Shown here: positions 17,296-24,488 of the stretch, one piece after another | Numbering within the stretch: the first letter of the stretch is position 1 | Layout of the letters: the number at the start of each line of letters is the position of its first letter | Assembly: GCA_964496125.1 (NCBI GenBank) | Contig: CAZBXE010000001.1 | Location: forward strand, 1 to 64,000 | Reading direction: 5' to 3' | From: CAZBXE01 sp964496125 | GTDB taxonomy: Bacteria > Chlamydiota > Chlamydiia > Chlamydiales > CAZBXE01 | DNA length: 64,000 nucleotides | Program-made: the position numbers and the translations under genes | The notes under the pieces: generated by a model | Databases searched by the model: none | What the model was told of the DNA's origin: nothing | Seen by the model: only the letters and a program-made list of their open reading frames with translations

Positions 17296-18177
17296 TTAGC
17301 GGGTCCAGGTGGTAAGGATTTCGTGACCGGTAGGGGTGATGAGAAGGGTATGTTCCCACTGCCCGCTTGCCTTTCCATCAGCTGTTGTGGCTGTCCAGCC
17401 ATCGTCTTCATTGATAAGTGCCTCCGCAACCCCAGCATTGATCATCGGTTCGATTGTAAACGTCATTCCCGGGACAAGAGGGATATGTACTCCATTCTTA
17501 CAGTGAGGAATCTGGGGCCCTTCATGGAACCGAACGCCCACGCCATGCGCTACGAATTGGTGTACGACAGAGCAGCCTCTTTTGTGTGCGTGTTCTTCGA
17601 TGATATCGCCGATTTGAGAAACAAGAACGCCTGGTTTTAGGATTTCGATAGAGAGCATGAGACATTCGTAGGAGACATCAGTAACGAGCTGTCTTTCGGG
17701 CGTTGTGCTACCGCCGACAACAACCATCCGAGAACAATCCCCATAGTAACCATCTAGAATAGCTGTTACGTCCACATTCAGGATGTCGCCTTTCACTAGG
17801 CCTCTATTGCTCGGGATGCCGTGACAGATCACTTCATTTAGGGAGGTGCAGATACTTTTTGGAAAGGGTGGGGATCCATAATGAAGGCACGCGGGCACAG
17901 CTCCTGCTTCTAGATGGAGTTTATGGGCAAGCGCATTCAGCTCATCAGTGGTTGTGCCTGGCAGGGCTTTTTTGCAGGTGGCTTCCAAAATTTGGGAGGC
18001 AAGCTGGCTTGCTCGCCGGATTCCAGTAATTTGTTCCTCTGTCTTGATTAAGATGCCGTATTTTTTGCGGTAGGTCTGCCTTAGGGATTCTCCTGTTAAG
18101 GGATTCTTTTCGGGGTAGTGGCATTTTTTCCACTTCACCCCGCTTCCGCACCAGCAAGGATCGTTACGTTCAACCAT
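17296..18177 (-). CDS. map: Methionine aminopeptidase with SEC-C zinc motif
   Basis: Removes the initiator methionine from nascent proteins. The 293-residue protein starts with a SEC-C motif (NDPCWCGSGVKWKKCH), a zinc-binding, ribosome-associating module also found on chlamydial Map. The pita-bread domain follows, with metal ligands in NVDVTAILDGYYGDCSR (two Asp), HGVGVRFHEGPQIPH, FTIEPMIN (Glu) and GQWEHTLLIT (Glu). Length fits type I MetAP with extension. It is convergent with the phosphatase gene, only 6 bases apart, with no evident terminator between. Confidence 0.95.
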   Translation of the reverse strand: MVERNDPCWCGSGVKWKKCHYPEKNPLTGESLRQTYRKKYGILIKTEEQITGIRRASQLASQILEATCKKALPGTTTDELNALAHKLHLEAGAVPACLHYGSPPFPKSICTSLNEVICHGIPSNRGLVKGDILNVDVTAILDGYYGDCSRMVVVGGSTTPERQLVTDVSYECLMLSIEILKPGVLVSQIGDIIEEHAHKRGCSVVHQFVAHGVGVRFHEGPQIPHCKNGVHIPLVPGMTFTIEPMINAGVAEALINEDDGWTATTADGKASGQWEHTLLITPTGHEILTTWTR

Positions 18178-18194
18178 GGTAGTAGTATAGCAGA

Positions 18195-18944
18195 TTATTT
18201 ATTTTTTTTGATATATTTTGTTACAACGAATGCACCGAACTTCTGATTGAAATCGACTAGACTCTCTTGCTCTCGAACAAGTGCCTGTTCGTAGAGCTTT
18301 TCTTTGTTCAAATAAACCTCTTCGCTAAGGCGGATTTGACTGATGGTGTCTAGGGTGGTCAGGAGGATTTTATCCAGAGAATCTAAACTAAACTCAGGGG
18401 GGACCGAAGGTACAGAGCTCGCATGCATTTCCCAACGTTGTCTAAAAGGGGTATAAAGAGCTCTTGCTACATCTTCTACGGGGTTTTTTCGAAAGGCAAG
18501 CGCGAGAAAGATGATACCAGTGGCTCCCAGAAGTGTCGTAAGGGCTGCATCAGGAGAATAGATGGAAAAGTGCACAAAAATCAGGTTTTTCCCCTGGTAT
18601 CCTGCTCCAATAAGAGCAAATGTTCCAACAACTGCCTGTCCTACTTGCTCTACGATGTACCGCATTTTTTTCGTAGTATAGGGCTCTTTTCCCTCGCGGA
18701 TCAATTTATTTTGGACAGCTGATGCTTGCTCTACTGCTTTTGTTTGCTCAGCTTGTGCCACTTTTTCTAGAAATGCGTCGAGGTCAAGCTGCTCGGTCCG
18801 GCTGACAGGTGAAAGGGGCAATGTGCTCGTGGGTTGTGCTTCAATATCACGCAAGGGAGGTTCTTTTTTGCTGGGTTGCGAGGCATGCTGTGGTAGAGAC
18901 AGAGGATCCGTTTTCTGGTGGTTCAAAAGAGTGGATGCTTGCAT
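18195..18944 (-). CDS. Two-helix membrane protein, inclusion-membrane-protein-like
   Basis: I do not recognise this 249-residue protein. The first ~100 residues are polar and Pro/Gln/Ala rich. Two hydrophobic segments follow close together (VGQAVVGTFALIGAG and AALTTLLGATGIIFLALAF), separated by a ~20-residue loop. The C-terminal ~100 residues are soluble and helical. A closely spaced hydrophobic hairpin between soluble tails is the bilobed pattern of chlamydial inclusion membrane (Inc) proteins. It lies 2 bases after the next gene, which has the same design, so the two form a pair. The Inc role is inference only. Confidence 0.55.
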   Translation of the reverse strand: MQASTLLNHQKTDPLSLPQHASQPSKKEPPLRDIEAQPTSTLPLSPVSRTEQLDLDAFLEKVAQAEQTKAVEQASAVQNKLIREGKEPYTTKKMRYIVEQVGQAVVGTFALIGAGYQGKNLIFVHFSIYSPDAALTTLLGATGIIFLALAFRKNPVEDVARALYTPFRQRWEMHASSVPSVPPEFSLDSLDKILLTTLDTISQIRLSEEVYLNKEKLYEQALVREQESLVDFNQKFGAFVVTKYIKKNK

Positions 18945-18946
18945 AA

Positions 18947-19591
18947 TTATTGTTCCTTTTTTCCTATATCTTTAAGGAATTCCTGATAAATCGTTTTAAT
19001 GCTAACAGAAGAGAGTTGGATTGCCTCAGAAGTTAACAGAATCCTTTTGCTTTTATCCTCTGCGTGCATGGAGATCATGTTTAAGACGATAATCCCATCC
19101 CGTTCTGCTGTATCAAGAAGCTGCAGATAAAAATTTTTTGTCTCGCTGTTTTTTGCTTTTGTAATCTCCTTACGCGTCTCCGAAAACATTTTTTGAAGAA
19201 TCGTTTTGTCGAGGCTGTAGAGATGCATTCCCGCCCAAGCGGCTGAGATCCCACTAAAAACAAGCAGGGCAATCACGGCAACGCTTTTCATGGTATAAGC
19301 TGGGGAAGTTGTAACGATGAAAGATTCCATGAGAAAAGCGCCAAGTGCACTGAGTGTTGCGAAGCCAAGTATTTTGGTTTGATCTAAAATAGCACATCGT
19401 TTTCTGAGTGCGTAGGGGGTGGGAGTCTCTTTTGTAACTTCTTTATTAGCGATTAAAAGCTCCTCAAGCGCTTTTTCTAGCTTAGGAACGTTGAGAGCCG
19501 GGAATTGTGTTTTTTTTTGCGCGATAATGACATTCTCCCAAGTGTTCAAAAACCTGTTGAGATTTGAGTGGGAGGAGGCTTGTGTAAGCAT
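18947..19591 (-). CDS. Two-helix membrane protein, inclusion-membrane-protein-like
   Basis: An unrecognised 214-residue protein, partner of the gene immediately downstream. A polar N-terminal ~80 residues precedes two hydrophobic segments, ILGFATLSALGAFLMESFIV and SVAVIALLVFSGISAAWAGM, with a short polar loop between. The C-terminal ~90 residues are helical. I placed the start at 19591 (MLTQASS), which has AAGGA upstream; the frame remains open to 19633 but overlaps the promoter region there. Same bilobed topology as its neighbour; low sequence similarity by eye. Confidence 0.55.
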   Translation of the reverse strand: MLTQASSHSNLNRFLNTWENVIIAQKKTQFPALNVPKLEKALEELLIANKEVTKETPTPYALRKRCAILDQTKILGFATLSALGAFLMESFIVTTSPAYTMKSVAVIALLVFSGISAAWAGMHLYSLDKTILQKMFSETRKEITKAKNSETKNFYLQLLDTAERDGIIVLNMISMHAEDKSKRILLTSEAIQLSSVSIKTIYQEFLKDIGKKEQ

Positions 19592-19677
19592 TTGATTTGT
19601 GTCCTTATTGACTGCGCCCTGTCGAAAAATCAAAGAATAATTGCTGAATTAAGTTTTTTTGTCAATGCAGTAGCATC

Positions 19678-19683
19678 TATAAT
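19678..19683 (+). promoter_or_regulatory. -10 element upstream of trmB
   Basis: A perfect TATAAT in the divergent gap, about 95 bases before the trmB ATG. The -35 region is a T-tract without a clear hexamer, which is common in chlamydial promoters. Confidence 0.35.
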
Positions 19684-19777
19684 GAAAAGACCCAATTGGA
19701 AAAGAAATTATTTACTATGTCTTAAAGTCTGCGATATGCTACCATCGATTGGTCTTGACCCAGGAAGTCTAAAAAGT

Positions 19778-20449
19778 ATGAAGCCAAAAGATTTAAAATC
19801 TCCCTTTAGTTGGAAGGAAAGGCGTGTCGCTATTCAGGACAGGGTCCTTTTTGTGCCAGAGTACTTTTCTGATTACGTTTCTTTTTCTTTTCCTGGCTTT
19901 GCCTCGCCAGAAGTATTTGGAAATAATAACCCAGTTAGGGTTGAATATTGCAGTGGTAATGGTTCGTGGATTCTTGACAAGGCGGAAAACGAAAGAGATA
20001 GTAATTTTGTAGCGATTGAGATGAAGTTTGAACGTGTACGCAAGATTTATGCTAAGATGAAAAATCGGGGTATTCAAAATCTTTTCATCGTTTGTGGAGA
20101 AGCTCTTTTGACAACAAGAAATTACTTTAGCAAAGAAAGTGTGCAAGAGATTTTCATTAATTTCCCTGACCCATGGCCAAAAAAGCGTCATGCCAAGCAT
20201 AGGCTTATAAGGCCTGAGTTTATTGCAGAGATGCATCGGATCTTGCAAAAAGGAGGGCAGACTACTGTTGTTACCGATGATCCTGTATATTCTGATGAAT
20301 TTATTCCCTACTTTTTTCCTCTCTTTACACCTCTTTACGAGGAGCCTTTCTACAAGGTAAATGTAGAGGAGTATGGCTCGTCTTACTTCCATGAGCTGTG
20401 GGTAGGTAAGGGCAAAGAAATCCGTTACCATGTTTTCAGGAGATTTTAA
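19778..20449 (+). CDS. trmB: tRNA (guanine-N7-)-methyltransferase
   Basis: TrmB methylates G46 in the variable loop of many tRNAs using S-adenosylmethionine. The 223-residue protein shows the SAM site (VEYCSGNGSWILDKA; FVAIEMKFERVRKIY) and the family signature INFPDPWPKKRHAKHRLI. The start at 19778 has AGGA about 12 bases upstream and gives normal length; the longer frame to 19568 runs into the divergent gene. It abuts the following gene directly (TAA then GTG). Confidence 0.93.
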   Translation: MKPKDLKSPFSWKERRVAIQDRVLFVPEYFSDYVSFSFPGFASPEVFGNNNPVRVEYCSGNGSWILDKAENERDSNFVAIEMKFERVRKIYAKMKNRGIQNLFIVCGEALLTTRNYFSKESVQEIFINFPDPWPKKRHAKHRLIRPEFIAEMHRILQKGGQTTVVTDDPVYSDEFIPYFFPLFTPLYEEPFYKVNVEEYGSSYFHELWVGKGKEIRYHVFRRF

Positions 20450-21631
20450 GTGAAGTTTGTGGCAAGTCCCCATTTACTGGCCACGGATACAGTACAGCCT
20501 ATGCGGCTAGCTTCCTATCAAAGAGATAAACTTTCGGAAATTCTTTATACCTACAATCAAGAGCGAGGGGCAGATGATGCGACCCTTCGAAACTGTCAAA
20601 AGCTTAAAGAAGCCTCTTCTTTCTGTGTAGTGACAGGACAACAGCTTGGTCTTTGCGCAGGCCCATCTTATACAATTTTGAAGGCGATTTCATGTCTTCT
20701 TCTTGCCAAAGAAAAAGGGGCCATACCCATTTTCTGGGCAGCGACAGAAGATCATGATGTAGAAGAGATTAGGCGAGCTATTTTTGTAGATGAGGGGGGA
20801 AATTTAAAGAGATTTCGATTGCAGTTTAAAAGTTCGCATTGCTTTGTAGAGGATCTTATGCTTACAGAGCAAGACAAAAAAGAGCTTGCCGCTCTCTTTT
20901 CTTATGTTGGCTTTCCTCTCAAGGAAACCTATCTTTTTAACTCTTATGCAAGAGGGCAGATCTCTTTCTTGGAGGATCTTTTTCGTGGTACAGGACTTGT
21001 TTTTTTAGAGCCCTATTTGCTGCGCCCGCTAGCTTGTGAATTTTTTGCTTTCGAGCGGGAGAAGGCCCGAGAGATCCAGACCATTTTGAATAAAAGCAAT
21101 GAAGAAACAAGCCTTTTTAAAAAAAATGAAACAGGAGAAAGGGTGCGCCTTCATATAGACGATAAAGAAGAAATTCCCTTAGAGAATTTAAGCACAGACG
21201 TATTTGCAAGACCCCTTTTACAGTGTAAGATCATCCCCACACTTGCCTATGTGGCAGGGCCAAATGAACTTGAATATTTGCGCAAGCTTCGTTCCTATTT
21301 TGCTTTTCATGGGATACCGATGCCCCATCTTGTGCCTAGAATTTCGGCAACCTTTATACCGAAGAAAATCGCCACCTTTTTACGGCAACTCTCGCTGTCG
21401 CCCTGGGATACTCTTCCCTCGAAAGATGAGTATGAGGAGAAATGGAAAGGGACAGGCCTTCCCTACAGCGCACTGCATCAGATTCAGGGGACGCTTTTCC
21501 CTAAGAATGAGCGACAAGAAAGGGTGCTGAATTGGCTTGGTTTTCAAAAAGAAACAACAGAAAATTTGGTGCAGGCTTGTCTTGCTGCTTGGGACTGGAA
21601 AGAAAGGGGGCATTATTATGGCTTTTTCTGA
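20450..21631 (+). CDS. BshC-like protein (bacillithiol cysteine-adding enzyme family), shortened
   Basis: The N-terminal half matches the BshC family: SFCVVTGQQLGLCAGPSYTI, where BshC has a GQQ-G-GP-YT motif, and PIFWAATEDHDVEEI. The C-terminal stretch LFPKNERQERVLNWLGF matches the family's terminal (P-x-x-x-x-QER) motif. BshC adds cysteine to glucosaminyl-malate to make bacillithiol. At 393 residues it is well below the ~540 of typical BshC, and since both ends are recognisable the loss is internal, probably the coiled-coil region. The start is GTG at 20450 directly after the trmB stop. Bacillithiol synthesis is not proven because bshA and bshB are not here. Confidence 0.75.
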   Translation: MKFVASPHLLATDTVQPMRLASYQRDKLSEILYTYNQERGADDATLRNCQKLKEASSFCVVTGQQLGLCAGPSYTILKAISCLLLAKEKGAIPIFWAATEDHDVEEIRRAIFVDEGGNLKRFRLQFKSSHCFVEDLMLTEQDKKELAALFSYVGFPLKETYLFNSYARGQISFLEDLFRGTGLVFLEPYLLRPLACEFFAFEREKAREIQTILNKSNEETSLFKKNETGERVRLHIDDKEEIPLENLSTDVFARPLLQCKIIPTLAYVAGPNELEYLRKLRSYFAFHGIPMPHLVPRISATFIPKKIATFLRQLSLSPWDTLPSKDEYEEKWKGTGLPYSALHQIQGTLFPKNERQERVLNWLGFQKETTENLVQACLAAWDWKERGHYYGFF

Positions 21632-22427
21632 GCCTGTCTACCTCGATTTAAGCCGGCGCTCCATGCTTAACTGGAAAAAAGGGGAAAAGGCAGAAATCTA
21701 TCATCTGGATTTTGGTCTTCAGAGCGATCTTGCTCATCCCCTTTCAAACCAAACGCAATTTTTAACCCTCTCGCTTGCCGTTGATCATTTTTGCAAGACG
21801 ATGACAAAAGAAGACGTGCTCGGTATCTGCCTCTATAGGGGCAGTCTTGATTTTTCAGAGAAGTTTCCCTTTGATGAGATGCTCCGAGTTGACTTGAAAG
21901 AGGTAGAGGCAAAAGGGGGGAGCGCGCCATTTTTTTGTAGAAACGTTCTTTTAGATTATCTAGACCTTTTGACAAAAAAAATCGATGATGAGATACCGCG
22001 CCTGCTCATCCTAGACGCTTCTTCGATTGCTGATCCTCTCCTTGGGCTTCGCTTGTTGTTGCATAAGAGGTGTGGGTATTGGGAGACGATCGTATTGAGT
22101 TGTAAATGGGCCCCTTCCCGAGAGGCCTCCGTTGCCCTTTGTTTTCCTAGCTTCGATAAGATTCCTTTCACCTGCACCGCATCGCTTCGTCCTGCTTTAG
22201 ATTTTCTTATCACCAAAAACATCCCTTTTAAGGCTCTTGCTGAAGAACTTGTGATTTATGAATGGGATGGTGTTGATTTCTTGATCGTTTCAAATGAGTT
22301 TATGACCCCGGAGTATTTCCGAAAGTTGCAAGGTTTTGTTGCTGCGGGTGGCTGTATTGTTTCTATTGGCGGTACTCTTGGCCTTGGAAAAGAACTTGCC
22401 TTCGAGTCCTGGTGTAAGCTACAGTGA
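21618..22427 (+). CDS. Hypothetical protein between bshC-like gene and pgi
   Basis: I do not recognise this 269-residue protein. It starts within the last codons of the bshC-like gene (14-base overlap), with GAAAGGGGG a few bases before the ATG, so the two are coupled. It has no signal peptide or membrane helix. The sequence alternates predicted strands and helices and ends in a glycine-rich stretch, FVAAGGCIVSIGGTLGLGK. A frame back to 21537 is open but lies inside the upstream gene. The coupling suggests a function with the BshC-like protein. Confidence 0.6.
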   Translation: MAFSEPVYLDLSRRSMLNWKKGEKAEIYHLDFGLQSDLAHPLSNQTQFLTLSLAVDHFCKTMTKEDVLGICLYRGSLDFSEKFPFDEMLRVDLKEVEAKGGSAPFFCRNVLLDYLDLLTKKIDDEIPRLLILDASSIADPLLGLRLLLHKRCGYWETIVLSCKWAPSREASVALCFPSFDKIPFTCTASLRPALDFLITKNIPFKALAEELVIYEWDGVDFLIVSNEFMTPEYFRKLQGFVAAGGCIVSIGGTLGLGKELAFESWCKLQ

Positions 22428-22452
22428 CCTTTAAAACTAAGGAGAAAGCTTT

Positions 22453-24024
22453 ATGCTCTTTTCGGAATGCAGTTCTTACCAAAAGCTTGCGCAGCAGGCA
22501 AAGCACCCTCTTGATCTTACAGAGGATAAAAACCTTACACCAGAGAGAATTCGAGATTTTTGCACGGAGGGGTGCGGTTTTAAGCTTTTATTTGGAACAG
22601 AAAGGATTTCACAAGAAGTTTTAGAGCTGCTCTTTGATCTAGCCGAGGAGAGGAAAGCCGTAGCCCAGATGGAGAAGATGCAGAAAGGATTTGTTCTCAA
22701 TAAGATAGAGGGTTATCCGAGCGAGCATAGGTCTGTTCTTCATACCGCAATGCGTGATTTTTTTGAGGATCAGCAAGACGCTGAGCTTGCCAAGGTAGCT
22801 AGAGAGAAGGCGCTCCTGCAGATCGAAAGTTTAAAAGCTTTCTTACCCCAGATGGAGCCTTTTGCGCATCTTGTGGTGATAGGAATCGGTGGGTCCGCTT
22901 TAGGACCGGAGGCGCTTTATCTCGCGCTTGAGAATCTGCAAAAGAAGGGAAAGAGCGTCCATTTTATTTCCAATGTGGATCCAGACCATGCCGCGCGTGT
23001 TATGCAGAAGATTGATCCCAAAAAGACCCTTGTTTTGGTAATTTCCAAATCGGGTGCAACGCTTGAGACATTTGCCAACGAGGAGCTTGTCAGAGGGTAT
23101 TTTAAGAAAAACGGATGTGAACCTAAGGAATATTTTGTTGCCGTTACGGGTGAAGGAAGTCCCATGGATTCGACCGAAAGGTATTTAAAAAGTTTCCATA
23201 TGTGGGATTATGTAGGGGGGAGGTTCTCAGCAAGCTCTCTTTGTGGTGGCATTCTCCTATCGTTTGCCTTTGGCTTTCCTGTCTATTGGGAGCTACTTCG
23301 GGGTGCTCATGCGATGGATAAAAATGCACTAAAAAAAAATCCAAGGGAAAACCTTCCCTTGCTTGCTTCTCTCTTTGCTATCTGGAATCGTAACTTTCTA
23401 AAACTCCCCACAGAGGCGATTATCCCTTATAGCCAGGCCTTATCAAGATGGGCAGCTCATATTCAGCAGGTGGCGATGGAGTCTAACGGCAAGCAGATCG
23501 ACCGAGAGGGACGCACGCTTGCCTTTGAAACCTGCCCTGTGATTTATGGAGAACCAGGAACAAATGCGCAGCACTCCTTTTTTCAGATGATCCACCAGGG
23601 AACAACCCCTGTACCCCTTGAATTTATTGCTTTCAAAGAAAGCCAGTACCAGTTTGATGCGGAAGTAAAAGGGACAACTTCGCAGGAAAAGCTTCTTGCG
23701 AATCTGTTTGCACAAAGTCTTGCACTGGCTCAGGGAAAAAAAAGCGAAAATCCAAACAAAGCGTTTCCTGGCAACCGTCCGTCCCATATCTTGCTGGGAG
23801 AAAAACTGACCCCTTATGCTCTAGGCGCACTTCTTTCTTTTTATGAACATAAAGTGGCTTTTCAGGGATTTATTTGGGATATCAATTCGTTCGATCAAGA
23901 AGGCGTACAGCTTGGTAAGGTTGTTGCAGATAAAATTTTAAAACAGTTTGTGGGGCGCCGGGCCAAAAATCCAAAAGATACAGAGGGTTTTGTTCTTGGA
24001 TGGGAGATGTTGAAACACTTATGA
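22453..24024 (+). CDS. pgi: Glucose-6-phosphate isomerase
   Basis: Interconverts glucose 6-phosphate and fructose 6-phosphate in glycolysis. The 523-residue protein carries VVIGIGGSALGPEALYLAL (sugar-phosphate loop), VISKSGATLETFANEEL (SIS domain), VGGRFSASSLCGGILLSF (PGI signature 1 region), EPGTNAQHSFFQMIHQG with the catalytic His, and the C-terminal signature WDINSFDQEGVQLGK. AAGGAG precedes the ATG at good distance. The next gene overlaps by 4 bases. Confidence 0.96.
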   Translation: MLFSECSSYQKLAQQAKHPLDLTEDKNLTPERIRDFCTEGCGFKLLFGTERISQEVLELLFDLAEERKAVAQMEKMQKGFVLNKIEGYPSEHRSVLHTAMRDFFEDQQDAELAKVAREKALLQIESLKAFLPQMEPFAHLVVIGIGGSALGPEALYLALENLQKKGKSVHFISNVDPDHAARVMQKIDPKKTLVLVISKSGATLETFANEELVRGYFKKNGCEPKEYFVAVTGEGSPMDSTERYLKSFHMWDYVGGRFSASSLCGGILLSFAFGFPVYWELLRGAHAMDKNALKKNPRENLPLLASLFAIWNRNFLKLPTEAIIPYSQALSRWAAHIQQVAMESNGKQIDREGRTLAFETCPVIYGEPGTNAQHSFFQMIHQGTTPVPLEFIAFKESQYQFDAEVKGTTSQEKLLANLFAQSLALAQGKKSENPNKAFPGNRPSHILLGEKLTPYALGALLSFYEHKVAFQGFIWDINSFDQEGVQLGKVVADKILKQFVGRRAKNPKDTEGFVLGWEMLKHL

Positions 24025-24488
24025 TTTCGCAGGTTTTCCAAATAAAAATCCCAAAGAGGGGCAAGATTTGTTCAGCCGGAGGAGAATCTTTTGCAGCAGG
24101 CATGGAGGTTTTTTCCGTTTTGACGCAAGAGGGGGAGCGAAAAGATTACTGCCCAAACTGCCGAGGCTTTGCGCCTTGTTTGGGGACCATCCACTGGAAA
24201 TCAAAGGTGTCCGAAAAAAAAGAGGAGAGCCCAACTCTGCTTGAAGAGGATGAAGCGCGACTTGAAAGACTCAAGGCGGCAATAGAGGGGGGGGGAGAAG
24301 ATCAAGTTGCTTTTGTCCTTGCTTTATACTTAGCTCGAAAAAAAGCACTCATTCTTCGACAGAAAATTGTAGAACAGGGTATCCCTTACCTTCTCTACGA
24401 AGTCCGCAAGACGCAGGAGATGCTCTTTGTAAAGAAGCTCGATCTTAGTCAGATTCATCCTGCATCGATCCCCCTGCTTGTTTTGTAG
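24021..24488 (+). CDS. Hypothetical protein with cysteine pairs (zinc-ribbon-like)
   Basis: A 155-residue protein whose ATG overlaps the pgi stop as ATGA, so it is translated with pgi. Near the N terminus, one cysteine in KICSAGG and a CPNC pair at about residue 43 suggest a small metal-binding ribbon. The rest is helical, including a segment VAFVLALYLARKKALILRQK. I do not recognise the family. Its 3' end overlaps the convergent gene by 44 bases. Confidence 0.6.
   Translation: MISQVFQIKIPKRGKICSAGGESFAAGMEVFSVLTQEGERKDYCPNCRGFAPCLGTIHWKSKVSEKKEESPTLLEEDEARLERLKAAIEGGGEDQVAFVLALYLARKKALILRQKIVEQGIPYLLYEVRKTQEMLFVKKLDLSQIHPASIPLLVL

Noticed and set aside
19793..20473. 226-residue minus-strand open frame across trmB
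   Set aside because: Antisense shadow of a well-supported trmB; no ribosome binding site or family match.
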